DNA from: JANQIO01 sp036351375
GTDB lineage: Bacteria; Pseudomonadota; Gammaproteobacteria; Pseudomonadales; Halieaceae
Assembly (NCBI GenBank): GCA_036351375.1
Contig: JAZBOY010000293.1
Coordinates: 1-64,000, forward strand
DNA: 64,000 nt
Direction of reading: 5' to 3'
Shown here: positions 9,002 to 18,044 of the stretch, piece by piece
Layout of the letters: every line of letters begins with the position of its first letter
How positions within the stretch are numbered: the stretch's first letter is position 1
Made by a program: the position numbers and the translations under genes
The notes under the pieces: generated by a model
The model's database searches: none
What the model saw: only the letters and a program-made list of their open reading frames with translations
What the model was told of the DNA's origin: nothing

Positions 9002-9460
9002 TTTGGCGGGAGGGGTGCCAGGTTGTTGCAGGGGCATGTTGCGCTCGCAGAGCATGAATCCGCCGTTCTGGCTGACCCGGTAGTCCCAACGGTCGCCTTC
9101 CTGTTCGAATACCACCCGGTAGCCCTCGATCAGGGCCTGGGTATACATGCGGCCCGGTTCCGGGCAGCCCATGGCGCCGTTCGGCCAGACAGTGGCCTCG
9201 GCATGCACCAGTTCGGCGCCGTCTGCGCCACGGGCAGCCAGGTCTTCTCGCAGGCTAGCTAAGATCGCCTCCGGCACCTCGCCGGTAACGTGCGCATCCG
9301 GGGTCATGTCTACTTGTTGTATGCCCTTCCGCTCCAGCATCTCCTGTCGCGCCTGTAGTGCTTCCGGTGATTCCCGAACGGTTCGGGCCTCGTCTTCGGC
9401 GCAGGCGCTGATGCTGATAGCCGCCAGGCAGGATGCCAGTAATGAGGTGCCAGGTTTCAT
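8999..9460 (-). CDS. Small conserved lipoprotein of unknown function
   Basis: This 153-residue protein has a lipoprotein signal ending in SISAC (Cys20), so it is probably lipid-anchored in the envelope. The mature part is acidic and contains WPNGAMGCPEPGRMYTQ followed by GYRVVFEQEG and, near the end, GFMLCERN. I recognise this block from conserved hypothetical proteins in proteobacteria, without an assigned function. The two cysteines of that block could pair. GGGAG precedes the ATG at 9460. It converges on the protease gene and shares its terminator region. Confidence 0.75.
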   Translation of the reverse strand: MKPGTSLLASCLAAISISACAEDEARTVRESPEALQARQEMLERKGIQQVDMTPDAHVTGEVPEAILASLREDLAARGADGAELVHAEATVWPNGAMGCPEPGRMYTQALIEGYRVVFEQEGDRWDYRVSQNGGFMLCERNMPLQQPGTPPAK

Positions 9461-9733
9461 TGTGTTTCTCCCATCGTGTTGCGCTACCAGAGGCCCATGA
9501 CCTTAGCCCCACTCACAACCGGCGTCCAGCCGCGGTGTCAGGCAATGGGTGTGCGTGGCCAAAACAGCACAGGGTCCTTTGACGTGCGGGGGGCGCAATC
9601 GGTTGACTCACGAGCAGCCCTCCTGGGGTCGCCCGATTTGTGATTCACGTAGGGCTAGCCGGACGCAAAGCTGGCCTCTTCCAGTGATGCTGGCTAGTAT
9701 TTCGTACACATTGGATTACAGGTGAACGAAGCT

Positions 9734-10123
9734 ATGCTTGTCAGACTGCGCAGCAGCGTTATTCGTCGGCTGGTACTACCGCTCGTAGCGACTTTATTTT
9801 CGCTGGGAACCCTGGGTGCCCAGGCCGGAATTATCACGCCGGGGCAGGCGGCCAGCGCCGAGGCCCAGGTTCGTCACCTGGATAATGTGCAAACATTTCT
9901 CGCCCGCGAGGACGTGCGCCAGAACCTCGAGGCGCTGGGCGTAGACCCGAACTCGGCTGCTAAGCGCGCGGCTCAGCTCAGCCCGGCGGAACTGGCCCAG
10001 CTGTCCGGCGACATCGAGAACTTGCCCGCGGCGGGCGGTGTGCTGGAGGTGCTCGGCATCCTGCTGGTGGTGCTGCTGGTGCTTGAGCTGGTGGGTGTCA
10101 CCGATATCTTCAACAACCTGTAG
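9734..10123 (+). CDS. PA2779-family small membrane protein
   Basis: The 129-residue product has a signal-like N-terminus (ending near GAQAG), a helical amphipathic middle with an Asn-Leu-Glu-Ala-Leu-Gly-Val block, and a C-terminal hydrophobic helix rich in Leu/Val that ends in DIFNNL. This matches the PA2779 family of unknown function, which is paired with PA2778-type peptidases, and the same pairing is seen here. I prefer the ATG at 9734 to the GTG at 9722 because AGGTGA lies in the right region upstream. The 3' end overlaps the next gene, which suggests translational coupling. Confidence 0.75.
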   Translation: MLVRLRSSVIRRLVLPLVATLFSLGTLGAQAGIITPGQAASAEAQVRHLDNVQTFLAREDVRQNLEALGVDPNSAAKRAAQLSPAELAQLSGDIENLPAAGGVLEVLGILLVVLLVLELVGVTDIFNNL

Positions 10124-11063
10124 GTTTGCCCTTCTGATCGTTGCTGCAGGCCTGGTGGCCTGCAGCTCCGCTCCCACCCTCGACTCCAGGGCCTACACTG
10201 ACGCACCGGTCCGTGTGGAGCTCACCGAGGTTCCGTACTTCCCCGACGACCCCTACCAGTGCGGTCCGCAGAGCCTCGCCATGCTGCTGACGGCATCCGG
10301 AATCGCCACGCAGCCAGACGCCCTGGTGGATGACGTTTACGTGCCCGGACGTCGCGGCAGCTTCGCAGCGGAGTTGCGCGCCGCGTCTCGCAGCCTTGGG
10401 CGCATTCCGTACCAGTTGGACCCTTCCCTGCCCGCGCTGGTCGCCGCACTGGCAGACGGTTACCCGGTATTGATCCTCCAGAACCTTGGCCTCGGTTTTG
10501 CGCCCACCTGGCACTACGCCCTGGTGATCGGCTACGACCGACAGGAGGACGCGTTCCTGCTACGCAGTGGACCGCACGAGCGCCTGGTGATGAGCACCCG
10601 ACACTTCGAACGCCGTTGGCGGCTGGGCGACTACTGGGCAATCGTGGCGCTGGCTCCCGGCGAGATGCCTGGCTGGGTTCAGAAGGAGCAATACGAAGAA
10701 CAGTTGGCCTACCTGGAAACAGCGTGGAGCGCCTCGGTGGAGTCCGTTTATCAGCAGATGCTATCGCGCTGGCCTGACTCCACCAGCGCGAACCTTGGAC
10801 TGGGAAATATCGCCTTCGGGCGAGGGCAGCTCGATGCGGCCCAAATACACTATCAGCAAGTGCTCGCCAGTGATGGCGAGAACATAGCTGCCCTGAATAA
10901 CCTTGCCGAGGTATACGGGCGCATGAACCGGGTGGAGGACGCCTTCGAAGTAGCTTGCCGCGCCAGGGCGCTCGCGGTCGACCACCCGCTTGAGTCTGCC
11001 GTTGCGGCGACATTGCGTGGGCTGCAATCTCACTACCCCGGACATCGCTGCGCCGCGCTGTAA
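10095..11063 (+). CDS. PA2778-family C39-like cysteine peptidase lipoprotein with TPRs
   Basis: From the GTG at 10095 the product is 322 residues with a lipobox (AAGLVAC). A papain-like C39-type domain follows: Cys56 in YQCGPQSLAMLL and His140 in TWHYALVIGYD, the two visible catalytic residues. The C-terminal third (about 225-310) has tetratricopeptide repeats, for example LGLGNIAFGRGQLDAAQIHY. Upstream codons in this frame encode an implausible Trp/Cys-rich stretch, because they are out-of-frame sequence of the preceding gene. I therefore rejected the GTG at 10038; a TTG at 10080 is also possible. Its location is probably the periplasmic face of a membrane. Its substrate is unknown, possibly its small membrane partner. 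Confidence 0.8.
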   Translation: MSPISSTTCRFALLIVAAGLVACSSAPTLDSRAYTDAPVRVELTEVPYFPDDPYQCGPQSLAMLLTASGIATQPDALVDDVYVPGRRGSFAAELRAASRSLGRIPYQLDPSLPALVAALADGYPVLILQNLGLGFAPTWHYALVIGYDRQEDAFLLRSGPHERLVMSTRHFERRWRLGDYWAIVALAPGEMPGWVQKEQYEEQLAYLETAWSASVESVYQQMLSRWPDSTSANLGLGNIAFGRGQLDAAQIHYQQVLASDGENIAALNNLAEVYGRMNRVEDAFEVACRARALAVDHPLESAVAATLRGLQSHYPGHRCAAL

Positions 11064-11145
11064 GAATTCTGACCGGTTTTGCTACAGTGACCTATGTTCT
11101 CGGAATAATCTGTTACCTATGCGATCGGAACAGACCGTCTTGATA

Positions 11146-11222
<77 letters not shown>

Positions 11223-11281
11223 TTTGCAAGGGTCAGCGATGATACAGCCAGCGTTGGGTGCAGTCCAGACGATCCGGCGGC

Positions 11282-12847
11282 TCAGGCCAGGGCGTCGTCC
11301 GCGACGAAGTACTGCGGGTCTTCGATGACGTTCACCTCCACCAGGCTGCCGGCCTTGCGTAGCAGGTGGCGGCAATCTGCGCTGAGGTGCACCAGGTGCA
11401 GGGCCTTGCCGCTGTTCAGGTAGCGCTCTGCGAGCGTGTCGATGGCTTCCAGCGCGGAGTGATCGCAGACCCGCGCACGGGCAAAGTCGATTACCACATC
11501 ATCATTGGCGTCGGCAGGGTCAAACTGCTCAAGGAACGATGTAATCGAGCCGAAAAACAGTGGCCCGAACACGGCGTAGACGGTGGACCCCTTGTGGTCC
11601 TCGCGGGTTTCTACCCGCACCTGCTTGGCGTGCTCCCAGGCAAACACCAACGCAGAGACTATCACTCCTACAATCACCGCCACTGCCAGGTCGGTGGCCA
11701 CGGTCACGGCAGACACCAGCACCAGCACCAGGGCGTCGCTGCGGGGCACCTTGCGGATGACCCTGAAGCTGCTCCATTCGAAGGTGCCGATCACCACAAT
11801 AAACATGACTCCGATCAGGGCAGCCATGGGAATCTGTTCGATCAGTGGTGAGGCCACCAGTATGAACAGCAGCAGGAAGAGGGCTGCGGATATGCCGGAC
11901 AGGCGGCCGCGGCCCCCAGAGTTGACGTTGATCATGCTCTGGCCGATCATCGCGCAGCCGCCCATGCCGCCGAACAGTCCGGTGACGGTGTTGGCGACCC
12001 CCTGGCCAATGCATTCCTTGTTGCCGCGACCGCGGGTTTCGGTGATCTCGTCCACCAACCGCAGGGTCAACAGGGATTCGATCAGGCCGATGGAGGCGAG
12101 AATGGCCGAGTACGGGAAAATGATGGTCAGCGTTTCCCAGTTGAGGGGCACGCTGGGAATATGAAAGCCGGGCAGGCCGCCCTTGATGGAGGCGATATCC
12201 CCCACTACCCGGGTATCCAGCCCCAGGCCGAACACCAGCAGGCTCACGGCCACAATGGCCACCAGCGAAGACGGCACCAGGGTAGTGATGCGGGGCAGCA
12301 GGTGGATGATCGCCATGGTCAGCAGCACCAGGCCGATCAGCAGGGTGAGCTCGGCGCCTTCAAGCCACGCCACATCGATGATGCTGCCCTGCAGCGCGGT
12401 GCCCTGCAGCCAGCCGGGCTCGCCGGCCACCCCGAACTGGCTTAGCTGGGCCAGGAAGATCACGATGGCGAGGCCGTTTACAAAGCCCAGCATTACCGGG
12501 TGCGGCACCATGCGGATAAACTTTCCGAGTTTGAGTGCCCCCGCCAGGATTTGCAGCATGCCCATCAACACCACGGCGGCGAACAGGTATTCGACACCGT
12601 GGTCTGCCACCAGCGCCACCATCACCACGGCCAGCGCGCCGGTGGCGCCGGAAATCATGCCGGGGCGACCGCCGATGCAAGCGGTGATCAGCCCCACCAT
12701 GAAAGCGGCGTAAAGGCCCACCAGGGGCTCGACGCCGGCAACAAACGCAAAGGCCACCGCCTCCGGCACCAGCGCCAGGGCAACGGTCAGTCCCGACAGG
12801 ATGTCGCTGCGGATTGTTGCGACCTTGTTGGGGTGAATCTCAAACAT
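11282..12847 (-). CDS. SulP family anion transporter with STAS domain
   Basis: This 521-residue inner-membrane protein has the SulP fold: an N-terminal SGLTVALALVPEAVAFAF block, about a dozen hydrophobic helices, and the signature MVPHPVMLGFVNGLAIVIF. A cytoplasmic STAS domain occupies roughly the last 110 residues (VVIDFARARVCDHSALEAID). Such proteins move sulfate, bicarbonate or dicarboxylates; nothing here fixes the substrate, and no carbonic anhydrase gene adjoins. I start at the ATG at 12847 (MFEIHPNK) rather than a GTG nine bases upstream. The gene is monocistronic. Confidence 0.9.
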   Translation of the reverse strand: MFEIHPNKVATIRSDILSGLTVALALVPEAVAFAFVAGVEPLVGLYAAFMVGLITACIGGRPGMISGATGALAVVMVALVADHGVEYLFAAVVLMGMLQILAGALKLGKFIRMVPHPVMLGFVNGLAIVIFLAQLSQFGVAGEPGWLQGTALQGSIIDVAWLEGAELTLLIGLVLLTMAIIHLLPRITTLVPSSLVAIVAVSLLVFGLGLDTRVVGDIASIKGGLPGFHIPSVPLNWETLTIIFPYSAILASIGLIESLLTLRLVDEITETRGRGNKECIGQGVANTVTGLFGGMGGCAMIGQSMINVNSGGRGRLSGISAALFLLLFILVASPLIEQIPMAALIGVMFIVVIGTFEWSSFRVIRKVPRSDALVLVLVSAVTVATDLAVAVIVGVIVSALVFAWEHAKQVRVETREDHKGSTVYAVFGPLFFGSITSFLEQFDPADANDDVVIDFARARVCDHSALEAIDTLAERYLNSGKALHLVHLSADCRHLLRKAGSLVEVNVIEDPQYFVADDALA

Positions 12848-13145
12848 GCAAAACACTCATCACTTTAAAATGGCAATAGCCGGGCGCCAGCGCATTGCGG
12901 GCGCTGGTGTCCTGGGCGGTGGTACCGATCGACGGGAATGGTTGTTATACGGCGAGGCGGGCGCGCATGTTACAGGGAATGGGCCTGGAATGCAGCCGGG
13001 GGATGTGCGCTGTGTAATGCGTCCAGTCGCAATAGGCAGCGGGCAATGCGGCGAAGCGATGTCATCGCAGGACGAGGCGTATAGCGCGGAAATCGGGCGG
13101 CGCGCAGACTGGTGTTGTCAGGGGGACTGATAACAGGACAACACC
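12848..13145. other. Intergenic region between SulP and the MBL-fold gene
   Basis: This 298-bp gap separates divergent genes. A perfect 7-bp inverted repeat (CCAGCGC at 12887-12893, GCGCTGG at 12901-12907) lies in the leader of the SulP gene. It has no T-run, so it is more likely a leader hairpin or operator than a terminator. I see no confident promoter or small ORF. Confidence 0.35.
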
Positions 13146-14609
13146 ATGAAAACGATAATTCGCGGCGCAATGATGGCGCTGCTGTTGGTAACCGGGGCTG
13201 CGCAGGCCCAGGATGACGAGTTCGATGTGGGTGCATTGATCGACCGGGTGGTGGCCGCCTATGGCGGTGATGCCCTCACCGGGATGCGCAACTACGAGAT
13301 TGTCGAGGCCTACATCGGCCCCAACCTGGGGCAGAGCTGGGCGCCGGAGCTTTCCGACCTCAACAAGAACAATCTGCGCTTTGTGCACGATATTGAGAAC
13401 GGCCGGGCCTATTTCGAGAGCTACTTCAAAGCGCGGGGCGGCATCTTCCCGAACCTGATCATCGTCAACGGCGAAGACGCCTTGACGGTGAACCTGATGA
13501 TCAACCGCCACGGCGAGGCCAACTCGGCTGACCCCTATACCTTTGGCGGCGGCACCATGCGTACCACGGATACGCTGCTGGCGCGGCAGCTGCATGCCGC
13601 CCGCGATGAGGCCGAGTACCTTGGCCCCACCCGCTGGCTGAACCGGCCCCACGAGCAGGTGAAGATGCCGTTTCCGCTGAGCCCCGACCTTGTTCTCTTC
13701 ATCGATGCCGAGACCCACATGGTCACCCGTATGACCCGCGAGAACCCGCAGCTTGGCGCGCTGGACTACGTGTTTGATGACCACGTCGAAGTTGACGGCA
13801 TCATGGCGGCCAAACGGGTGTTCTTCTCGGTGGCGGGCGACCCGAACCTGATCAGCACTGGGCGCACGGTGCGCTTCAACCGCGATCTCGACGACGGCCT
13901 GTTTGAACGACCGGCGAAGACCGAGCCCGAGGGCGAACGCATCGACACCAGTGAAATGGTCGTCAACCGGCTGGCCAACAACGTCTACCACATCGGCCAG
14001 AACGGGGGTTATTCCATCTTTGTCGATACCGGCACGGAAGTGGTCGGCTGCGGCGGTTACCCGGGGCTGCGCGATCGACTGGCGAAATTCCAGGAGGCCA
14101 TCGGTGCCCACAAGCGCCTCGCCTACCAGGTGGTAACGCACCACCACAACGACCACCTCGGTGGCATTGATGAGGCTTTGTCGCTGGGCGCCACCCTGGT
14201 CACCGTGGACGACACCGTGGAGGTGATACGCGATCTCAGCCAGCTGGCGCCGGAAAGCGGGCGGTTCCTCACCGTCAACGGCCGCATGACTCTGGGTGAT
14301 GGCAAGGACCGGGTCGAGATCTACGATGTCTCGACCGTGCACTCTCGCAGCAACCTGCTGTTCTACGTGCCCGCCACTCGCACCGTGTTCATGGCCGATC
14401 ATTTCGGCTCGCCCTACGCTGAAGGCGTGCCGGCGGCCACTCGCAATACCGTGAGCATGGCTGAGGCCCTTGAGCCCCTGGAACTGAATTACAACCGCAT
14501 CGTCACGGCCCACAACGCGAGGGTCTATACGGCCCGCGATTTTGAACGCTCGGTGCAGAGCTTCCGTGACTTCGACTGCCCGGACGACAGGCCGCTGTGT
14601 TCGCGCTGA
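13146..14609 (+). CDS. Exported MBL-fold metallo-hydrolase
   Basis: The 487-residue product has a Sec signal (cleavage near AQAQDDE, residue 20-22), then a roughly 240-residue N-terminal region of mixed beta structure, then a metallo-beta-lactamase domain. The metal motif HxHxDH is at residues 332-337 (VTHHHNDHLGG), followed by a later His in TVHSRSNLLFYVP, an Asp in VFMADHFGS and a final His in VTAHNARVY. The long N-terminal half resembles outer-membrane lipoprotein-sorting-like folds and may bind a lipid or polymer, but this is inference. The start follows an A/C-rich leader ending in GGACAACACC. It is probably periplasmic; the substrate is unknown. Confidence 0.85.
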   Translation: MKTIIRGAMMALLLVTGAAQAQDDEFDVGALIDRVVAAYGGDALTGMRNYEIVEAYIGPNLGQSWAPELSDLNKNNLRFVHDIENGRAYFESYFKARGGIFPNLIIVNGEDALTVNLMINRHGEANSADPYTFGGGTMRTTDTLLARQLHAARDEAEYLGPTRWLNRPHEQVKMPFPLSPDLVLFIDAETHMVTRMTRENPQLGALDYVFDDHVEVDGIMAAKRVFFSVAGDPNLISTGRTVRFNRDLDDGLFERPAKTEPEGERIDTSEMVVNRLANNVYHIGQNGGYSIFVDTGTEVVGCGGYPGLRDRLAKFQEAIGAHKRLAYQVVTHHHNDHLGGIDEALSLGATLVTVDDTVEVIRDLSQLAPESGRFLTVNGRMTLGDGKDRVEIYDVSTVHSRSNLLFYVPATRTVFMADHFGSPYAEGVPAATRNTVSMAEALEPLELNYNRIVTAHNARVYTARDFERSVQSFRDFDCPDDRPLCSR

Positions 14610-14944
14610 TGCGTCCGGAGAAGAACTTGCCGGGTAGCTGATTGCCCGCAGGTCGGCACCGTGCCCCCATAGCTCAGGTGTCGGCCTTTTCCGCCCGGTC
14701 GGGTCCTCCCTGGGGCCCGTGCCGGGCTTTCTTATTGGCAGTATGTGTGCTCAGCCGGGCGCCAGCCTGCGCTAGACCTGTTTGACGCCCCTCCCGCCTT
14801 AGCCTCCTCCAGCTGTTGCATTCGCGACCATCACCAACCGCTGCAATCACAGCGCAACAGGATTGTCATCTTCTGCTGCTATGTTGCGTTGCTCTCCCGT
14901 TAACTCATCCGTCGGTTTACCCGGCCCAAAAAAAGGAAAATATC
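14610..14944. other. Intergenic region, 335 bp
   Basis: It contains a small terminator-like hairpin at 14715-14733 (see separate entry). The rest is C/T-rich and holds the promoter of the choice-of-anchor I gene, which I could not pinpoint. An in-frame extension of that gene from 14816 is open but has no ribosome-binding site and would precede the true signal peptide. Confidence 0.4.
14715..14733 (+). terminator. Possible terminator downstream of the MBL-fold gene
   Basis: GCCCG, a TGC loop and CGGGC are followed by TTTCTT. The stem is only five base pairs and lies about 105 bp past the stop, so this is a weak call. Confidence 0.45.
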
Positions 14945-16672
14945 ATGGGTTACTGCTTTGAGCGTGTGAGTCAAATTACCCTCGCGAGCGTGATGGCCGC
15001 GTCTGCCCTGACTGCCCAGGCGGGCATCGAGCTGGAACTCCTCGGCACCTACGGCCAACCGGACCCGGCCGCCGCCTTTGATGAGAGCGCCGCCGAAATC
15101 GTTGCCTTCGACAAAAGAAGCCAGCGGCTTTTCGTCACCAACGGCAACGAAAAGGTGCTGGACATCATCAGCATCAGCGACCCCGCTTCACCGTCACTGG
15201 TGGGTTCGATCAATGTGACGGACAACCCCGATTTCGGTGCCTTTGTGGGCGGTGGCGCCAATAGTGTGGCCGTATACAAGGGCCTTGTGGCAGCAGCCAT
15301 CGAGGCTGATACCGTTACCGATGACGGTGCGGTGGCCTTCTTTGACACAGACGGCAACTTCCTCAGCCTTGCAATCGTTTGTGCCCTCCCAGATATGCTC
15401 ACCTTTACGCCCGACGGCTCCAAAGTGCTCGCGGCCTGCGAAGGAGAGCCGGATGAAGGCGTGGACCCGGAAGGCGGTGTCGCGATCATCGACGTAAAGC
15501 GGGATGGCGACATCAGGCGCATCCGTATTGCCGATTTCAATGACTTTGATGACGACGTCGATACGCTCCGCGCCGCGGGCGTTCGCCTGTTCCCGGAAGT
15601 GGGAACGCCGCCGTTGGCTGAAGGAGAAATCAGCGTCAGCCAGGACGTCGAGCCCGAGTACATTGGTGTCGACAAGAAAGGCAAGACGGCCTACGTAACC
15701 CTACAGGAGGCCAATGCCCTGGCTGTGGTCAATATTCGTCGCGGCGTGATCACTGATATTCTCCCGCTCGGCACCAAAGACCACAGTCTTGCAGGCAACG
15801 GCCTGGACCCCTCTGATCGCGACGGCGGCATTGCCATCGGCACCTGGCCGGTTCGAGGCCTGTACATGCCCGATGCTATTGACTGCTATACGCCAAAGGG
15901 CCGGGGCAAGGGTCGGGGCAAGAAGACCTTCTGTATTACCGCCAACGAGGGCGACGACCGCGGTGACGCCGACGAAGATGCACGCGGCGACGCCATTCGT
16001 TTCAAGGATATTGAAGACGTGGTGTCCTTTGGCCGTACTGGTCTCAATGCCAGCGCAGCGCTGGACGCCATGGATTTGGGCGCTGATGAAGCGCTGGGTC
16101 GGCTCAATATCTCCAGCATCGATGGCATCGATGAAAACGGCGACCTCGACCAGCTCTTTGCCTACGGCGCCCGATCCTTCTCTATCTGGGACGAACACGG
16201 CAACCTGGTCTTCGATAGCGGCGACATGCTGGAACAGATCACGTCTCTGGCATTCCCCGAATACTTCAACGCATCCAATGATGCCAATGAAGACGACGGC
16301 GCGCCCGCCATCGACGATCGCAGCGACAATAAAGGCCCTGAGCCTGAGGCCGTTACCATTGCGAAAATCAGGGGCCAACACTACGCCTTCATCGGCCTGG
16401 AGCGCATTGGCGGCGTCGCGGTCTTTGACGTAAGCGACCCGAAAGATCCCGAGTTCGTGCTGTACGAAAACAACCGGGATTTCCTCGCCGACAACGAGGC
16501 TGTCGAAATGGGCCTTGCGGGCGACTTCGGGCCCGAGAGTATCCTGATCATCGAAAAGAAAGACAGCCCCCTCAGGGGAACAGCACTGATGGTTGTGGCC
16601 AACGAGGTCAGTGGCACCACCACTGTCTATGCGATCCACGAAGTCAGGGGCAGAGGCCGGGGCAAGAAGTAA
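14945..16672 (+). CDS. Choice-of-anchor I domain secreted protein
   Basis: The ATG at 14945 follows AAAAGGAAAA at good spacing and opens a Sec signal ending at AQAG. The 575-residue product matches the choice-of-anchor I family, a beta-propeller-like secreted fold (ESAAEIVAFDKRSQRLFVTN, ISDPASPSLVGSI, GPEPEAVTIAKIRGQHYAFI). Family members carry different C-terminal anchors. Here none of the known ones is visible, and the protein ends in the basic tail RGRGRGKK. A second basic stretch, KGRGKGRGKK, lies between Cys314 and Cys330. Asp/Glu-rich loops suggest calcium binding. Function is unknown; older annotations link relatives to alkaline phosphatases without proof. Confidence 0.85.
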   Translation: MGYCFERVSQITLASVMAASALTAQAGIELELLGTYGQPDPAAAFDESAAEIVAFDKRSQRLFVTNGNEKVLDIISISDPASPSLVGSINVTDNPDFGAFVGGGANSVAVYKGLVAAAIEADTVTDDGAVAFFDTDGNFLSLAIVCALPDMLTFTPDGSKVLAACEGEPDEGVDPEGGVAIIDVKRDGDIRRIRIADFNDFDDDVDTLRAAGVRLFPEVGTPPLAEGEISVSQDVEPEYIGVDKKGKTAYVTLQEANALAVVNIRRGVITDILPLGTKDHSLAGNGLDPSDRDGGIAIGTWPVRGLYMPDAIDCYTPKGRGKGRGKKTFCITANEGDDRGDADEDARGDAIRFKDIEDVVSFGRTGLNASAALDAMDLGADEALGRLNISSIDGIDENGDLDQLFAYGARSFSIWDEHGNLVFDSGDMLEQITSLAFPEYFNASNDANEDDGAPAIDDRSDNKGPEPEAVTIAKIRGQHYAFIGLERIGGVAVFDVSDPKDPEFVLYENNRDFLADNEAVEMGLAGDFGPESILIIEKKDSPLRGTALMVVANEVSGTTTVYAIHEVRGRGRGKK

Positions 16673-16743
16673 GTCCTGGTCCACCCGTCACTGGGAGCCA
16701 CGCCCGTACTTGATACGGCAGGCTCCCGGTGGCGCCAGCCTGG

Positions 16744-16788
16744 TGCGGCCGGCTAGGCGCGGCCGGCGAGGCGCGGCCGGCGAGGCGC
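16744..16788. repeat. GC-rich short tandem repeat
   Basis: Three copies of a 14-bp unit close to GCGGCCGGCGAGGC lie between the choice-of-anchor I gene and the AraC-type regulator gene. The copies differ by one or two bases. No coding potential is visible; slippage-prone DNA or a weak transcription pause are possible explanations. Confidence 0.7.
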
Positions 16789-16884
16789 TCTCCCTGGTCC
16801 CACCTCCGGGTTAGCGCCTGAATCTGGCCGGTCTCCGACCGAGCCTTGTTGTTGGTATGATGCGTCCAGACCGGACGCACACCC

Positions 16885-17910
16885 ATGCCAGACCTGCTTA
16901 TCGCCGCCATCAGTTTCAGCCTCGCCCAGGTGGGCCTGGGGCTGGCACTGTTGCTGCGTCAGCCCGGCTGGGGCATTCGTGAGCGGCTGTACGCGCTGTT
17001 GATGGTGGCGATCACCGCCTACCTGTGTATGCCGCTGGTGCCCGGCACCCCGTTCGAGATTCCCGCCGCCACCCTGCAAACCGCTGTCCCCGGGGCCTTC
17101 TACCTGTTCAGCGCGAGCGTGTTTGACGACGACTTCCGGTTGCGCCCCTGGCAGTTGGGGCTGGTGGGTTTCACGGTGTTGATGCCGCTGGTGGGTATGC
17201 TCGTGCCAGGGGCACCGCGCTGGCTGTTTTTCACGCTGCCCCAGGCAGCGGAGTTTGTCCTGCTGGGGCTTACCCTGTGGGTGGTGTCGCGGCACTGGCG
17301 CACCGACCTGGTGGAGGCCCGCCGTCGACTGCGGCTGGGCTATGTCGGGATCAACGGCGCCTACCTGCTGTTGCTGGTGATGTCGCGGGAAATTCTGTTC
17401 CCTGGCGCCGCATGGCTGGCTACCTGGGAATACCTGCCGCCGGCGCTGCTGCTGTTTGTTATCAACCTGTTCCTGCTCGAGTACCGCAGCGGTCTGCTGT
17501 TCCTGCCGGCAGAAAAGCCGCCCGTCGCAGAGGCGCCACCAGTGGCGGTGGCCCCTGAACTGCTCACCCGCCTCGAGCAACACATGCAGGCCGAGACCGC
17601 CTGGCGCCAGATGGGCCTGACCCTGGGTGAGCTGGCGGCCCAAATTGAGGTGCCCCAGTACCGCCTGCGGCAGGCCATCAACGGCGGCCTGGGGTATCGA
17701 AATTTCAGTGATTTCCTCAACAGCTACCGGGTGAAAGAGGCGGCCGAGCGCCTGGCCAGCCCGGCGGATGCCCAGCTGCCGGTGCTCACCATTGCCATGG
17801 ATGCCGGTTTTCGGTCGTTGAGTTCCTTCAACAAGGCCTTCAAGGAGGTCCATCAGCAAACTCCCACTGCCTGGCGGCGGGCTCATCTCGGCAGCGTTGA
17901 CGCAGCCTGA
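16885..17910 (+). CDS. Membrane-anchored AraC-family transcriptional regulator
   Basis: The 341-residue protein has an N-terminal membrane region of about six to seven hydrophobic helices (residues 1-205) and a C-terminal AraC-type double helix-turn-helix. The second helix region is visible as VLTIAMDAGFRSLSSFNKAF followed by TPTAWRR. The first is LGELAAQIEVPQYRLRQAIN. This architecture suggests direct coupling of a membrane signal to DNA binding. It lies 135 bp upstream of the cytochrome operon on the same strand, so that operon is a candidate target, but no operator was identified. Confidence 0.85.
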   Translation: MPDLLIAAISFSLAQVGLGLALLLRQPGWGIRERLYALLMVAITAYLCMPLVPGTPFEIPAATLQTAVPGAFYLFSASVFDDDFRLRPWQLGLVGFTVLMPLVGMLVPGAPRWLFFTLPQAAEFVLLGLTLWVVSRHWRTDLVEARRRLRLGYVGINGAYLLLLVMSREILFPGAAWLATWEYLPPALLLFVINLFLLEYRSGLLFLPAEKPPVAEAPPVAVAPELLTRLEQHMQAETAWRQMGLTLGELAAQIEVPQYRLRQAINGGLGYRNFSDFLNSYRVKEAAERLASPADAQLPVLTIAMDAGFRSLSSFNKAFKEVHQQTPTAWRRAHLGSVDAA

Positions 17911-18044
17911 ATGGTCTGATCAGGCCAATATTGCGCTCCTTTAACGAGAAAATGCTGACGGATTCTTAAAATTCGGCAGATTTCGGCGTCCAGAAGGCCA
18001 TAATCTGCGGAATTCGCTCGGGGGAGCACGTTCGGGAACGTCAC

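Noticed and set aside
10038..10094. In-frame extension of the C39-like lipoprotein gene to a GTG at 10038
   Set aside because: These codons encode an improbable Trp/Cys-rich stretch because they lie in the shadow frame of the upstream small gene; the lipobox signal starts after 10095.
14816..14944. Upstream extension of the choice-of-anchor I gene
   Set aside because: The signal peptide and AAAAGGAAAA ribosome-binding site define the start at 14945; the extension would bury the signal sequence.
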